Source: JBARCX01 sp049794535
Lineage (GTDB): Bacteria > Pseudomonadota > Gammaproteobacteria > Xanthomonadales > Rhodanobacteraceae
Direction of reading: 5' to 3'
Length of the DNA: 13,943 nucleotides
NCBI GenBank assembly: GCA_049794535.1
Contig: JBARCX010000433.1
Location: forward strand, 1 to 13,943
In this document: piece by piece, positions 1-6,661 of the stretch
Layout of the letters: each line of letters starts with the position of its first letter
Position numbering within the stretch: the first letter of the stretch is position 1
The notes under the pieces: model-generated
Seen by the model: only the letters and a program-made list of their open reading frames with translations
Told to the model about the DNA's origin: nothing
Database searches by the model: none
Made by a program: the position numbers and the translations under genes

Positions 1-835
1 CGCCAACGGCACTCATGAGCATCTGAGCGGCGAGCAGAGCGAGCACGATAACGAAGAAAATGCGTAACTTGTCGGCAGGGAGGTTTATCAAGACGCGTGC
101 ACTAACGAGTGCACCGACGACCGAGCCGAGTACGACAGGGCCGGCAATGCCGATATTGATATCGCCTCGCATGTAATAGGCTCCGGCACTCGCAGCAGCC
201 GTAACACCGATCATGAAGTTCGATGTCGCTGACGATACTTTGATGGGGAGCCTTAATGCCGTGTCCATCGCGGGGATTTTGAGTACCCCGGAGCCGATAC
301 CCAGCAGTGCTGAGATCAGGCCCGCCCCATACATCAGCGACAGGCCAAGCGGCACGCGGCCCACGAAGTAGGGCACATCCCGGCCCAGTGTGCGGTCAGG
401 AAAGCTTGAGTGAAGACGCAGTACAGTCGCCCAGCTTTTCGTATCTGATCCGCTTACATCAGCGACTTCACGTCTACGTGCAAGCATTTGTTGTGCGGAG
501 ATCGCCAGAATGGCGGCAAAGAGTCCATATAGATACGCGACTGGGATAACCCCGATCAGGAATACCCCTGTCAGTGCACCCAAGGTGGTGGCTGTTTCCA
601 GAACGATCGCAAGACGTATGTTGGTCAAGCGCGCTTTCAGGAATGGCGCAGCGCTTCCACATGAGCATGCAATGACAGAGACGATACTGGCGCCAATAGC
701 AACATGTATATCCACCCCGAAAAGCAGAGTCAGTATGGGCACGATGAAGATGCCGCTGGCCATGCCGAGCACACCGCCCAGTGCGCTCGCACCAAAGGCG
801 GCGGCGAATAATCCAAAGGTCGCTGTTGTTTCCAT
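1..835 (-). CDS. TauE/SafE family sulfite/anion exporter (partial, C-terminus off the window)
   Basis: Reading the minus strand from the ATG at 835 gives 278 uninterrupted codons to the window edge, so the C-terminus is missing. The product is strongly hydrophobic, with glycine/alanine-rich membrane segments in two halves. The N-terminal half starts METTATFGLFAAAFGASALG and contains GMASGIFIVPIL. A more polar loop of about 35 residues (REVADVSGSDTKSW...) follows, then a second half with SLMYGAGLISALLGIGSG and TSNFMIGVTAAASAGAYY. The G-x-G-SG-x-x-x-x-P motif repeated in each half is typical of TauE/SafE (formerly DUF81) permeases, which are thought to export sulfite, sulfoacetate or other small anions; the substrate here is unknown. 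It starts 19 bp after the GntR regulator gene on the same strand, so the two are probably one operon. No clear Shine-Dalgarno precedes the ATG, which suggests translation linked to the upstream gene. Confidence 0.85.
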   Translation of the reverse strand, partial: METTATFGLFAAAFGASALGGVLGMASGIFIVPILTLLFGVDIHVAIGASIVSVIACSCGSAAPFLKARLTNIRLAIVLETATTLGALTGVFLIGVIPVAYLYGLFAAILAISAQQMLARRREVADVSGSDTKSWATVLRLHSSFPDRTLGRDVPYFVGRVPLGLSLMYGAGLISALLGIGSGVLKIPAMDTALRLPIKVSSATSNFMIGVTAAASAGAYYMRGDINIGIAGPVVLGSVVGALVSARVLINLPADKLRIFFVIVLALLAAQMLMSAVG

Positions 836-854
836 CGTGGGGATCGCGCGCGTC

Positions 855-1595
855 TTAACGAGGACGTCGGGACAAGCGGGTGACGAACTTGATCAGATCG
901 CCGCGGTAGTAGAGCTTTTCGTAATCGATCGGCCGTTGTTCTTTGGCGTAGGACGTCCGTTCAATTAGAAAGATCGGGCTTCCAACCTCGATACCGAGTA
1001 CGCGCGCAACGCGTTCGTCTGCGGTGATCGCCTCTAGCTGATACTGGGCTTCGATCAGCGGTAGGTCGTATTTATCTTCAAGGAGCGCAAAGATCGGCTC
1101 TGCTTCCAAGTCTTCGTTAGCGATCTTCTCGCCGATCTCTAGTGGTAAGTAGGTTTCGTCAAACGACATGGCGACACCGTCGGCCAAACGGATGCGCTCG
1201 ATGCGGTAGACCAGCGTACCGAGCGAGAGGCCGAGATGTTGTGCGACGGTCTTGTCGGCGGGAATGGGGCGCTTGTCCAGCAGGCGTGCGCTCGGGTGTC
1301 GGCCAAGGCTCATCATGTCTTCCACGAAGCCCGTCAGCTCCGTGAGGTCTTGTCTGATCTTTGGCTCAGTAACGAAGGTGCCCTTACCACGACGGATCTC
1401 GACAAGACCCCGTGTAACAAGATTTTCGATGGCCTTGCGTACCGTCGTGCGGCTGACTGCAAAACGCGAGATCAAGCTGTCCTCGGCGGGCAGTTGATGG
1501 CCGGGCGGCAAGCTACCGGTCGAAATTTCTGAAGCAAGAGTGGCCTCGACTCTTGCGTAGAGAGGGGAGCTTTCTGCTGGCGACGTGTTCATCAT
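855..1595 (-). CDS. GntR family transcriptional regulator, HutC/UTRA subfamily
   Basis: A DNA-binding repressor-type regulator of 246 aa, the usual length for the HutC branch of GntR. Residues about 11-77 form the winged helix-turn-helix: PLYARVEATLASEI, the GntR signature LPAEDSLISRFAVSRTTVRK, and the wing RGLVEIRRGKGTFV. Residues about 97-240 form a UTRA ligand-binding domain, with YRIERIRLADGVAMSFDETY and the late IFLIERTSYAKEQRPIDYEK. UTRA domains sense small metabolites; the ligand here cannot be read from the sequence. Two adjacent ATG codons (1595 and 1592) could start it. Neither has a clear Shine-Dalgarno, and the first is used here. A perfect palindrome lies 9-22 bases upstream of the start and is the best candidate operator, implying self-regulation. 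The TauE/SafE permease gene follows 19 bp downstream on the same strand and is the most likely regulated partner. Confidence 0.9.
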   Translation of the reverse strand: MMNTSPAESSPLYARVEATLASEISTGSLPPGHQLPAEDSLISRFAVSRTTVRKAIENLVTRGLVEIRRGKGTFVTEPKIRQDLTELTGFVEDMMSLGRHPSARLLDKRPIPADKTVAQHLGLSLGTLVYRIERIRLADGVAMSFDETYLPLEIGEKIANEDLEAEPIFALLEDKYDLPLIEAQYQLEAITADERVARVLGIEVGSPIFLIERTSYAKEQRPIDYEKLYYRGDLIKFVTRLSRRPR

Positions 1596-1603
1596 GAGAT
1601 AGT

Positions 1604-1617
1604 GACATCATGATGTC
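1604..1617 (-). promoter_or_regulatory. Candidate GntR operator (perfect 14-bp palindrome)
   Basis: GACATCATGATGTC is a perfect inverted repeat lying 9 to 22 bases upstream of the gntR start codon, in the 149-bp gap to the merR gene transcribed the other way. GntR/UTRA dimers usually bind short palindromes in their own promoters, so this is a plausible autoregulatory site. The assignment is by position and symmetry only. Confidence 0.5.
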
Positions 1618-1706
1618 TTGAGCGCCACCTGTAACTTACTAGCTGTTTCGCGCCCCAGTGCCAGGGTTTAGAGGGCACAACAGATTAGGAAGTCATGGAT
1701 GGGGGC

Positions 1707-1738
1707 TTGACTCTGGACCTTGATCAAAGGTCTAGACT
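1707..1738 (+). promoter_or_regulatory. MerR-type promoter/operator of the merR-copA operon
   Basis: A -35 box TTGACT (1707-1712) and a -10 box TAGACT (1733-1738) are separated by 20 bp, longer than the normal 17 bp. The spacer holds a dyad, ACCTT-GATCA-AAGGT (1717-1731), extended by outer matching pairs. This is the hallmark of promoters activated by MerR-family proteins, which bind between the boxes and untwist the over-long spacer when metal is bound. The -10 box ends only 6 bases before the merR ATG at 1745, so transcription should begin at or next to the start codon. It is the only promoter of this type seen ahead of merR and copA. Confidence 0.8.
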
Positions 1739-1744
1739 TATCCC

Positions 1745-2170
1745 ATGAACACACCAGCCAGCTCACTCACCATTGGTACCGTCGCCAAGCGCGTCGGCGT
1801 AGCAATCGACACCATCCGCTATTACGAGCGCGAAGGATTGTTGCCGGAACCCGAACGACGTGCGTCCGGGTATCGCAGTTATGGCGAAGGTACGGTGCGC
1901 CAGCTGCGCTTTATCCGCCGTGCCAAGGATCTTGGCTTTACGTTGGAGGAGATCCGCGATCTGCTCGCGCTGTCGGCAGATCGCCAGCGCGGCGTGAAAG
2001 CGGTGAAGCAGCGCGCGGAACAGCGGCTTGCTGCGATCCAGACGCGCATCGCTGAGCTGCAGCGCGTACACGATGGGCTGCAACAGTTGATCACCTCGTG
2101 CCCTGGTCACGGTTCGCCAGACCAATGTCCGATCCTGCGTGCATTGACCGACGAGGAGGTCGAGTCATGA
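1745..2170 (+). CDS. MerR family heavy-metal-responsive regulator (CueR/ZntR-like)
   Basis: A 141-residue metal-sensing activator of the adjacent metal-exporter gene. The N-terminal MerR helix-turn-helix and wing are clear: LTIGTVAKRVGVAIDTIRYYEREGL, then SGYRSYGEGTVRQLRFIRRAKDLGFTLEEI. A long dimerisation helix follows (about residues 78-117), then the metal loop C119-PGHGSPDQ-C128-PIL. By eye it aligns with CueR without gaps up to the first metal cysteine; the loop is then one residue longer than in CueR and has a His at 122. The residue that is Ser77 in CueR and Cys79 in ZntR is Val84 here. It lacks the CCHH tail of E. coli CueR. The start is set by the promoter: the mRNA probably begins at the ATG and no Shine-Dalgarno is present. 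The stop overlaps the copA start (ATGA). A Cu(I)/Ag(I) response is inferred from the ATPase next door. Confidence 0.9.
   Translation: MNTPASSLTIGTVAKRVGVAIDTIRYYEREGLLPEPERRASGYRSYGEGTVRQLRFIRRAKDLGFTLEEIRDLLALSADRQRGVKAVKQRAEQRLAAIQTRIAELQRVHDGLQQLITSCPGHGSPDQCPILRALTDEEVES
2153..2160 (+). promoter_or_regulatory. Strong ribosome binding site deciding the copA start
   Basis: GAGGAGGT lies inside the last codons of merR, 6 bases before the ATG at 2167. It supports starting copA at 2167 (protein MSGQGSCC...), not at an in-frame ATG at 2098 well inside merR. The ATG shares bases with the merR stop (ATGA), so the two genes are probably translationally coupled. Confidence 0.8.
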
Positions 2171-4776
2171 GTGGGCAGGGTTCGTGTTGCCAAAGTGGTA
2201 CGACAGCGACGCTGAATAAGGCGATTGACCCGATCTGTGGCATGCAGGTCGATGTCGATACCTCGAAGCACAGCAGCACGCACGCGGACCATACCTTCCA
2301 TTTTTGCTGTGGGGGTTGCAAGGCGAAATTTGAGGCTGCGCCGGAACGTTACCTGGCACCGTCGAAGTCGGTTGAGGGGGCTGTCACGGGTGGCTGTTGT
2401 GGCACGTCAACGGTCACGTTGCCGCTGAAGACCCATGGCAGTCATAGCGTGGAACATCAGCCCATCGTCGAGCAGCACGATCATGTCGCGCACACGGTGA
2501 AAGATCCGGTTTGCGGCATGAGTGTCGATCCGCACACTGCATTGCATCGTACGGAACATGCCGGGCACTCGTATTACTTCTGTGCCGCACACTGCAAGCA
2601 CAAGTTTGATGCTGATCCTGCGAGTTATCTCGAGGGTCGCGCTGCAGCGCCATCGGCATCACCCGATGCGATCTACACCTGTCCGATGCATCCAGAAGTG
2701 CAGCAGGTCGGCCCCGGTGATTGCCCCAAATGCGGCATGGCACTGGAGCCGATGATGCCTACGGCCGATGAGGACGATGGCGGTGAATTGCGGAGCATGG
2801 CGCGGCGCTTCTGGACGCTGGCTGCGCTGACGTTGCCGGTGTTCTTGCTGGCGATGGGGCCACATTTATTCGGCTGGCATCTTCCTGCGCCGTGGGATCG
2901 CACGGCGGGTTGGATTGAGGCGGTGTTTGCCAGTGTGGTGGTGCTATGGGGCGGTGCGCCGTTCTTCGCGCGCGGCTGGCGATCGCTCAAGCCGTGGTCG
3001 CCGAACATGTACACGCTGATTGCGTTGGGTACGGGTGTCGCCTGGGTTTACAGCGCGGTAGCGTTTCTGGCGCCCGAACTGTTCCTCGCGGGTTTCCGCG
3101 ACATGCATGGTCAGGTCGGGGTGTATTTCGAATCGGCGGCGGTCATCGTCACGTTGGTGACGTTGGGCGACTTCCTCGAACTACGTGCACGTCGCCGTAC
3201 TGGCGCGGCGTTAAAGGCGCTGCTCGGGCTCGCACCGAAGACCGCACGTCGCCTCTCTACTGACGGTAGCGAAGCCGATGTGTCGCTGGATGACGTGCAT
3301 GTGGGTGATGTATTGCGCGTACGTCCTGGTGAGAAGGTTCCGGTGGATGGTGTCGTGTTGGAAGGCACGAGTCACATCGATGAATCGATGCTCACCGGTG
3401 AGCCGCTACCCGTAGCGAAGTTGAAGAGTGACAAACTGACCGGCGGCACGATCAATCTGGATGGTGCTTTGACCATGCGTGCCGAGCGGGTGGGGGCACA
3501 GACGATGCTGGCGCAGATCGTGTCCTTGGTCGCACAGGCGCAGCGCAGCAAGGCGCCGTTGCAGCGCGTTGCCGATCGCGTCGCGGCGTGGTTTGTACCC
3601 ACCGTGGTCACCGTGGCTTTGCTCGCGTTCGTGGGTTGGTCCGTATTTGGGCCAGAGCCGCGCTTCGTGCATGCGTTGATCGCGGCGGTGTCGGTGCTGA
3701 TCATTGCTTGCCCGTGTGCATTAGGTTTGGCTACGCCGATCTCGATCATGGTGGCCAGCGGCCGCGCTGCGCAGCATGGCGTGTTGTTCAAGGATGCTGC
3801 GGCGATCGAAGCCTTGCGTGATGTCGATACGCTGGTCGTCGACAAGACGGGCACGCTGACCGAAGGCAAGCCTGCGTTGCAGGACGTGGTGAGCCTAGGC
3901 GACTTGTCGCGCGAACGCTTGCTGGCACTTGCCGCAGCCCTGGAGCGGCCAAGCGAGCATCCCTTGGCGCGGGCCATCGTTGCCGCTGCTGCCGAGCAAG
4001 CGCAACTCCATGTCAGCGAGTTCCGTACCCTGACCGGCGCTGGTGTACAGGGCAGCGTTGAAGGTCATGCGGTAGCTCTGGGTAATGCCCGGTTGTTGGA
4101 GACCCTGGGTATTGCGCTCAGTGATGACATGCTTGCGCGCGCCGAAGCGTTGCGTGGCAACGGCGCAACGGTGATGTTTCTCACCATCGATGGCGCTGTC
4201 GCGGGTCTGCTGGCTGTGGCCGATCAGATCAAGCCAAGTACACCCCATGCCATCAGCACATTGCGTCGCGATGGTCTGCGCATCGTGATGTTGACCGGTG
4301 ACAACATCACCACGGCGAATGCGGTGGCGAGCACGCTCGGTATTGATGAGGTACATGCCGACGTGTCGCCGGCTGACAAGGCAGCAGTGATTCATGCGCT
4401 GCGTGCCGATGGCCGTCGCGTAGCGATGGCCGGCGATGGCATCAACGATGCGCCGGCGTTGGCCGAAGCAGATGTGGGCATCGCGATGGGCAACGGTACC
4501 GATGTGGCGATGGAAAGCGCGCAAGTCACCTTGGTCAAGGGCGATCTGACGGCGTTGCTGCGTGCCCGTGCGTTATCGCAGGCTACGGTTGGCAATATTC
4601 GTCAGAACCTGTTCTTCGCCTTCTTCTATAACGCTGTTGGCGTGCCACTGGCGGCAGGTGTGCTGTATCCACTGCTGGGTATCACGCTGTCGCCGATGAT
4701 CGCGGCGCTGGCGATGAGCCTGTCGTCGGTATCCGTGGTGAGTAACGCACTGCGGCTGCGCCGCGTGCCGTTGTGA
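2167..4776 (+). CDS. copA: Cu(I)/Ag(I)-translocating P1B-1 ATPase with YHS-YHS-HMBD N-terminus
   Basis: An inner-membrane ATPase that pumps monovalent copper or silver out of the cytoplasm; 869 aa from the chosen ATG. The N-terminus has no MxCxxC HMA domain. It has a CC pair (7-8), YHS domain 1 (about 21-63, DPICGM...FCCGGCKAKF), a CC pair (77-78), a His-rich stretch (90-109, six His), YHS domain 2 (about 113-155, DPVCGM...FCAAHCKHKF) and a heavy-metal binding domain (170-196, CPMHP...CPKCGM). The ATPase core follows: TM1-4 within about 214-340, actuator TGE (410-412), TM6 CPC (515-517), phosphorylation site DKTGT (Asp559), HP motif (598-599), TGDN (710-713) and GDGIND (756-761). TM7 carries YN (821-822) and TM8 MSLSS (850-854); with CPC these define the P1B-1 Cu/Ag class. 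All catalytic residues are present. The gene overlaps merR and shares its metal-responsive promoter. The N-terminal architecture also occurs in silver/copper ATPases such as SilP, so silver is possible. Confidence 0.95.
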   Translation: MSGQGSCCQSGTTATLNKAIDPICGMQVDVDTSKHSSTHADHTFHFCCGGCKAKFEAAPERYLAPSKSVEGAVTGGCCGTSTVTLPLKTHGSHSVEHQPIVEQHDHVAHTVKDPVCGMSVDPHTALHRTEHAGHSYYFCAAHCKHKFDADPASYLEGRAAAPSASPDAIYTCPMHPEVQQVGPGDCPKCGMALEPMMPTADEDDGGELRSMARRFWTLAALTLPVFLLAMGPHLFGWHLPAPWDRTAGWIEAVFASVVVLWGGAPFFARGWRSLKPWSPNMYTLIALGTGVAWVYSAVAFLAPELFLAGFRDMHGQVGVYFESAAVIVTLVTLGDFLELRARRRTGAALKALLGLAPKTARRLSTDGSEADVSLDDVHVGDVLRVRPGEKVPVDGVVLEGTSHIDESMLTGEPLPVAKLKSDKLTGGTINLDGALTMRAERVGAQTMLAQIVSLVAQAQRSKAPLQRVADRVAAWFVPTVVTVALLAFVGWSVFGPEPRFVHALIAAVSVLIIACPCALGLATPISIMVASGRAAQHGVLFKDAAAIEALRDVDTLVVDKTGTLTEGKPALQDVVSLGDLSRERLLALAAALERPSEHPLARAIVAAAAEQAQLHVSEFRTLTGAGVQGSVEGHAVALGNARLLETLGIALSDDMLARAEALRGNGATVMFLTIDGAVAGLLAVADQIKPSTPHAISTLRRDGLRIVMLTGDNITTANAVASTLGIDEVHADVSPADKAAVIHALRADGRRVAMAGDGINDAPALAEADVGIAMGNGTDVAMESAQVTLVKGDLTALLRARALSQATVGNIRQNLFFAFFYNAVGVPLAAGVLYPLLGITLSPMIAALAMSLSSVSVVSNALRLRRVPL

Positions 4777-4872
4777 CAGCTGTCATCGTCGATGGCTGAT
4801 GTCTGCCTCTGCAGACGGCAAGGCGATAAGTCGAATATATCTCTCGCACCGTGTGGTGCGGGAGGACACCTC
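4777..4872 (+). other. copA-to-small-gene spacer with short inverted repeats
   Basis: This 96-bp gap holds two perfect 6-bp stems with 4-base loops: GTCTGC/GCAGAC at 4801-4816 and CGCACC/GGTGCG at 4845-4860. A smaller CATC/GATG stem lies at 4784-4794. None is followed by a T-run, so they do not look like standard intrinsic terminators. The last stem ends one base before the GGAGG ribosome binding site (4861-4865) of the next gene, so it could influence translation or mRNA processing. No separate promoter was recognised. Confidence 0.45.
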
Positions 4873-5004
4873 ATGAACATCGCCAACATCATTTCTCAAA
4901 AGCTCAATCGCCATATGCCCATGTTGATCGCCGTTATGGCGACGGGATGGACCGCGTTCGCACTTTGCTGGACCTTGCACGCAGTTATCCACCCGTTGGT
5001 CTGA
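4873..5004 (+). CDS. Small membrane protein of unknown function (43 aa), copy 1
   Basis: A 43-residue protein starting MNIANIISQKL, with one or two hydrophobic stretches (MPMLIAVMATGWTAFALCW) and the ending LHAVIHPLV. The ATG at 4873 is preceded by GGAGG with a 7-base gap, which is strong evidence for the gene. A longer in-frame reading from 4792 lacks such a site and would cross the hairpins. I recognise no family. It resembles the next small gene: both begin MN, share MPxLI followed by WTAF, then x-x-x-W-x-L near the end. It lies 96 bp after copA on the same strand and probably belongs to the metal operon. It could be a small partner of CopA or a general membrane-stress peptide; nothing in the sequence settles this. 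Confidence 0.65.
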   Translation: MNIANIISQKLNRHMPMLIAVMATGWTAFALCWTLHAVIHPLV

Positions 5005-5060
5005 AGTGTCTGTCTGAAGCAGGCTCTTCTGGAATCCGTTCATTCACTGGGGATAAGACG

Positions 5061-5240
5061 ATGAATACGATCAACACAAATAATATCAACGGCAATCGCA
5101 GCGCGCTGGAAAAATACATGCCGTTGCTGATCGGCCTGCTTGCTGCATTTCTTGCAGGCAAAGCATTGAAGAAGATGTTCTGGACCGCGTTTGGCATGTA
5201 CTGGGCATTGCGCGCTAGCGGTATCCATCTGTTCGGTTGA
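5061..5240 (+). CDS. Small membrane protein of unknown function (59 aa), copy 2
   Basis: A 59-residue protein with a polar, Asn-rich start (MNTINTNNINGNRSALEKY), a hydrophobic stretch (MPLLIGLLAAFLAGKAL), a short basic segment (KK) and a second hydrophobic segment (MFWTAFGMYWALRASGIHLF). It therefore probably forms a two-helix membrane hairpin with the basic loop between the helices. The ATG at 5061 is preceded by GGGGA about 7 bases upstream. It starts 56 bp after the previous small gene and looks like its diverged duplicate, with about 10 extra residues between MPLLI...A and WTAF. No known family is recognised. It ends 72 bp before folC. Confidence 0.65.
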   Translation: MNTINTNNINGNRSALEKYMPLLIGLLAAFLAGKALKKMFWTAFGMYWALRASGIHLFG

Positions 5241-5312
5241 GACGGCAAGTGATTCCCGTCATCGGGCACAGGTTCTAAGCTGAGCGACTGTTCCCTTGTC
5301 GAAGCAATCCGC

Positions 5313-6596
5313 ATGTCCCGCACTCTCGCCGAATGGTTGGTGTATCAGGAACGCGTCAATGTGCGCAGCATCGAGCTGGGTCTCGAGCGTAGTCGGCTGG
5401 TATGGCAACGCATGGGGTCGGCGAGTCCGGCACGACATGTCATTACCGTCGGCGGTACCAATGGCAAAGGGTCCACGGTAGCGCTGCTGGAGGCCATGTT
5501 GCAGGCAGCGGGTTTGCGTGTGGGCTGTTACAGCTCACCGCACTTGCTGCACTACAACGAGCGTGTGCGTATCGAGGGTGTGGATGCCAGTGACAAGGCG
5601 TTTGTTGCCAGCTTCGAACGGATCGAAGCTGCACGCGGCGATACGCCGTTGACCTATTTCGAATTTGGCACGCTAGCCGCGCTGGACCTGTTTGCACGCG
5701 CTGATCTTGATGTGGCCATCCTCGAGGTGGGCCTGGGTGGGCGCCTGGATGCAGTGAATATCGTCGACGCCGACGCGGTCATCGTGACCACGGTCGACCT
5801 GGATCATATGGATTGGCTGGGGCCAGACCGCGACAGCATTGGCCGCGAGAAGGCGGGCATTGCGCGAGCAGGGCGACCGGCCATTGTTGGCGAAGTCGAT
5901 TCGCCAGCCGGTTTGCTCGATGCGCTGAAAGCCTGCGATGCGCAGATTGAACGTGCGGGCGTGGATTTTTCTGTTGAGCGTCATGCTTCGGGCTGGCGCT
6001 GGCGCCATGCTGACGGCACGGTGCTGGAGTTACCTGATCTTGCTTTGGCCGCACCCGTGCAATATGCCAACGCCGCCGCAGCGATCGCTGCGCTCCATGC
6101 GTTGAGTACGAGAGGGGCTGCCGTTTTGCCGGCAACTGATTTCGTTCAGGCCATCAGCGCCGGTTTGCGTACCGTGCGAGTGCCGGCACGGCTGCAGTCG
6201 CTGGGCGGTGATCCAGCCTTGTTCGTGGATGTGGGCCATAACCCCCAGGCAGCGCGCGCGTTGGCTGACTGGTTGGACACGCAACCACCAGCCGGGGTGC
6301 ATGCGGTATACGGCGCGTTGTCGGATAAAGATGTAGCCGGCGTCATCGGCGCGCTCGGTTCGCGCATCGCGCACTGGCACCTGGCTGGGTTGGAGCACGA
6401 TACGCCACGAGGCTTGTCAGCGGCTGCGCTAACCGAGGTGCTGCAGCAAGCGTTGCCACAAGCGGATTTCGATACCTATCCCGATGTGTCGCATGCGCTA
6501 GCGGCAGCACGTGCAGCAGCACGACCGGGTGAGCGCATCCTTGCGTTTGGCTCGTTCTTTGTGGCTACAGCTGTGCTGGCCGAAGCTACTGGCTGA
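5313..6596 (+). CDS. folC: Bifunctional dihydrofolate synthase / folylpolyglutamate synthase
   Basis: A cytoplasmic ATP-dependent ligase that joins glutamate to dihydropteroate to make dihydrofolate and then extends the polyglutamate tail of folates. It has 427 aa, close to E. coli FolC (422). Visible motifs are the P-loop VGGTNGKGST (about 46-55), SSPHLLHYNERVRI (about 74-87), the EVGLGGRLDAVN region (about 138-149), LDHMDWLG (163-170), the EKAGIARAG loop (about 179-187), and in the C-terminal domain DVGHNPQAARAL. The Mur-ligase-like fold is complete and no key residue is missing. There is no good Shine-Dalgarno before the ATG at 5313; it is kept because the following residues match the usual FolC start (x-x-L-x-x-WL). 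It heads the block folC-SPOR-cvpA-purF. Confidence 0.95.
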   Translation: MSRTLAEWLVYQERVNVRSIELGLERSRLVWQRMGSASPARHVITVGGTNGKGSTVALLEAMLQAAGLRVGCYSSPHLLHYNERVRIEGVDASDKAFVASFERIEAARGDTPLTYFEFGTLAALDLFARADLDVAILEVGLGGRLDAVNIVDADAVIVTTVDLDHMDWLGPDRDSIGREKAGIARAGRPAIVGEVDSPAGLLDALKACDAQIERAGVDFSVERHASGWRWRHADGTVLELPDLALAAPVQYANAAAAIAALHALSTRGAAVLPATDFVQAISAGLRTVRVPARLQSLGGDPALFVDVGHNPQAARALADWLDTQPPAGVHAVYGALSDKDVAGVIGALGSRIAHWHLAGLEHDTPRGLSAAALTEVLQQALPQADFDTYPDVSHALAAARAAARPGERILAFGSFFVATAVLAEATG

Positions 6597-6639
6597 ACCA
6601 GAATCACAGGGCGTGCCGTAGTAAGGCTGCGTGGACAGG

Positions 6640-6645
6640 TATAAT
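6640..6645 (+). promoter_or_regulatory. Possible internal promoter (-10 box TATAAT) before the SPOR gene
   Basis: A consensus TATAAT stands in the 65-bp gap between folC and the SPOR-domain gene. No convincing -35 box is found at 16-18 bp upstream. If used, transcription would start near 6652, about 10 bases before the ATG at 6662 and about 34 before the TTG at 6686. Confidence 0.4.
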
Positions 6646-6661
6646 CGCCGCGTTACGCGCC

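Noticed and set aside
510..968. Plus-strand open frame of 152 codons over the TauE/gntR junction
   Set aside because: Antisense to two well-supported minus-strand genes and without any recognisable motif.
1658..1678. GTGCC/GGCAC hairpin between gntR and merR
   Set aside because: Only 5 bp with an 11-base loop and no clear relation to a promoter; likely chance.
2098..2166. Upstream in-frame ATG extension of copA
   Set aside because: It lies inside merR, has no good ribosome binding site, and the ATG at 2167 has GAGGAGGT with ideal spacing and an ATGA overlap.
4801..4860. Intrinsic terminator after copA
   Set aside because: The stems are short and lack a following T-tract, and the last one runs into a ribosome binding site; kept only as a spacer element.
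4792..4872. N-terminal extension of the first small membrane gene
   Set aside because: It crosses the hairpins and lacks a ribosome binding site; the ATG at 4873 has GGAGG at 7 bases.
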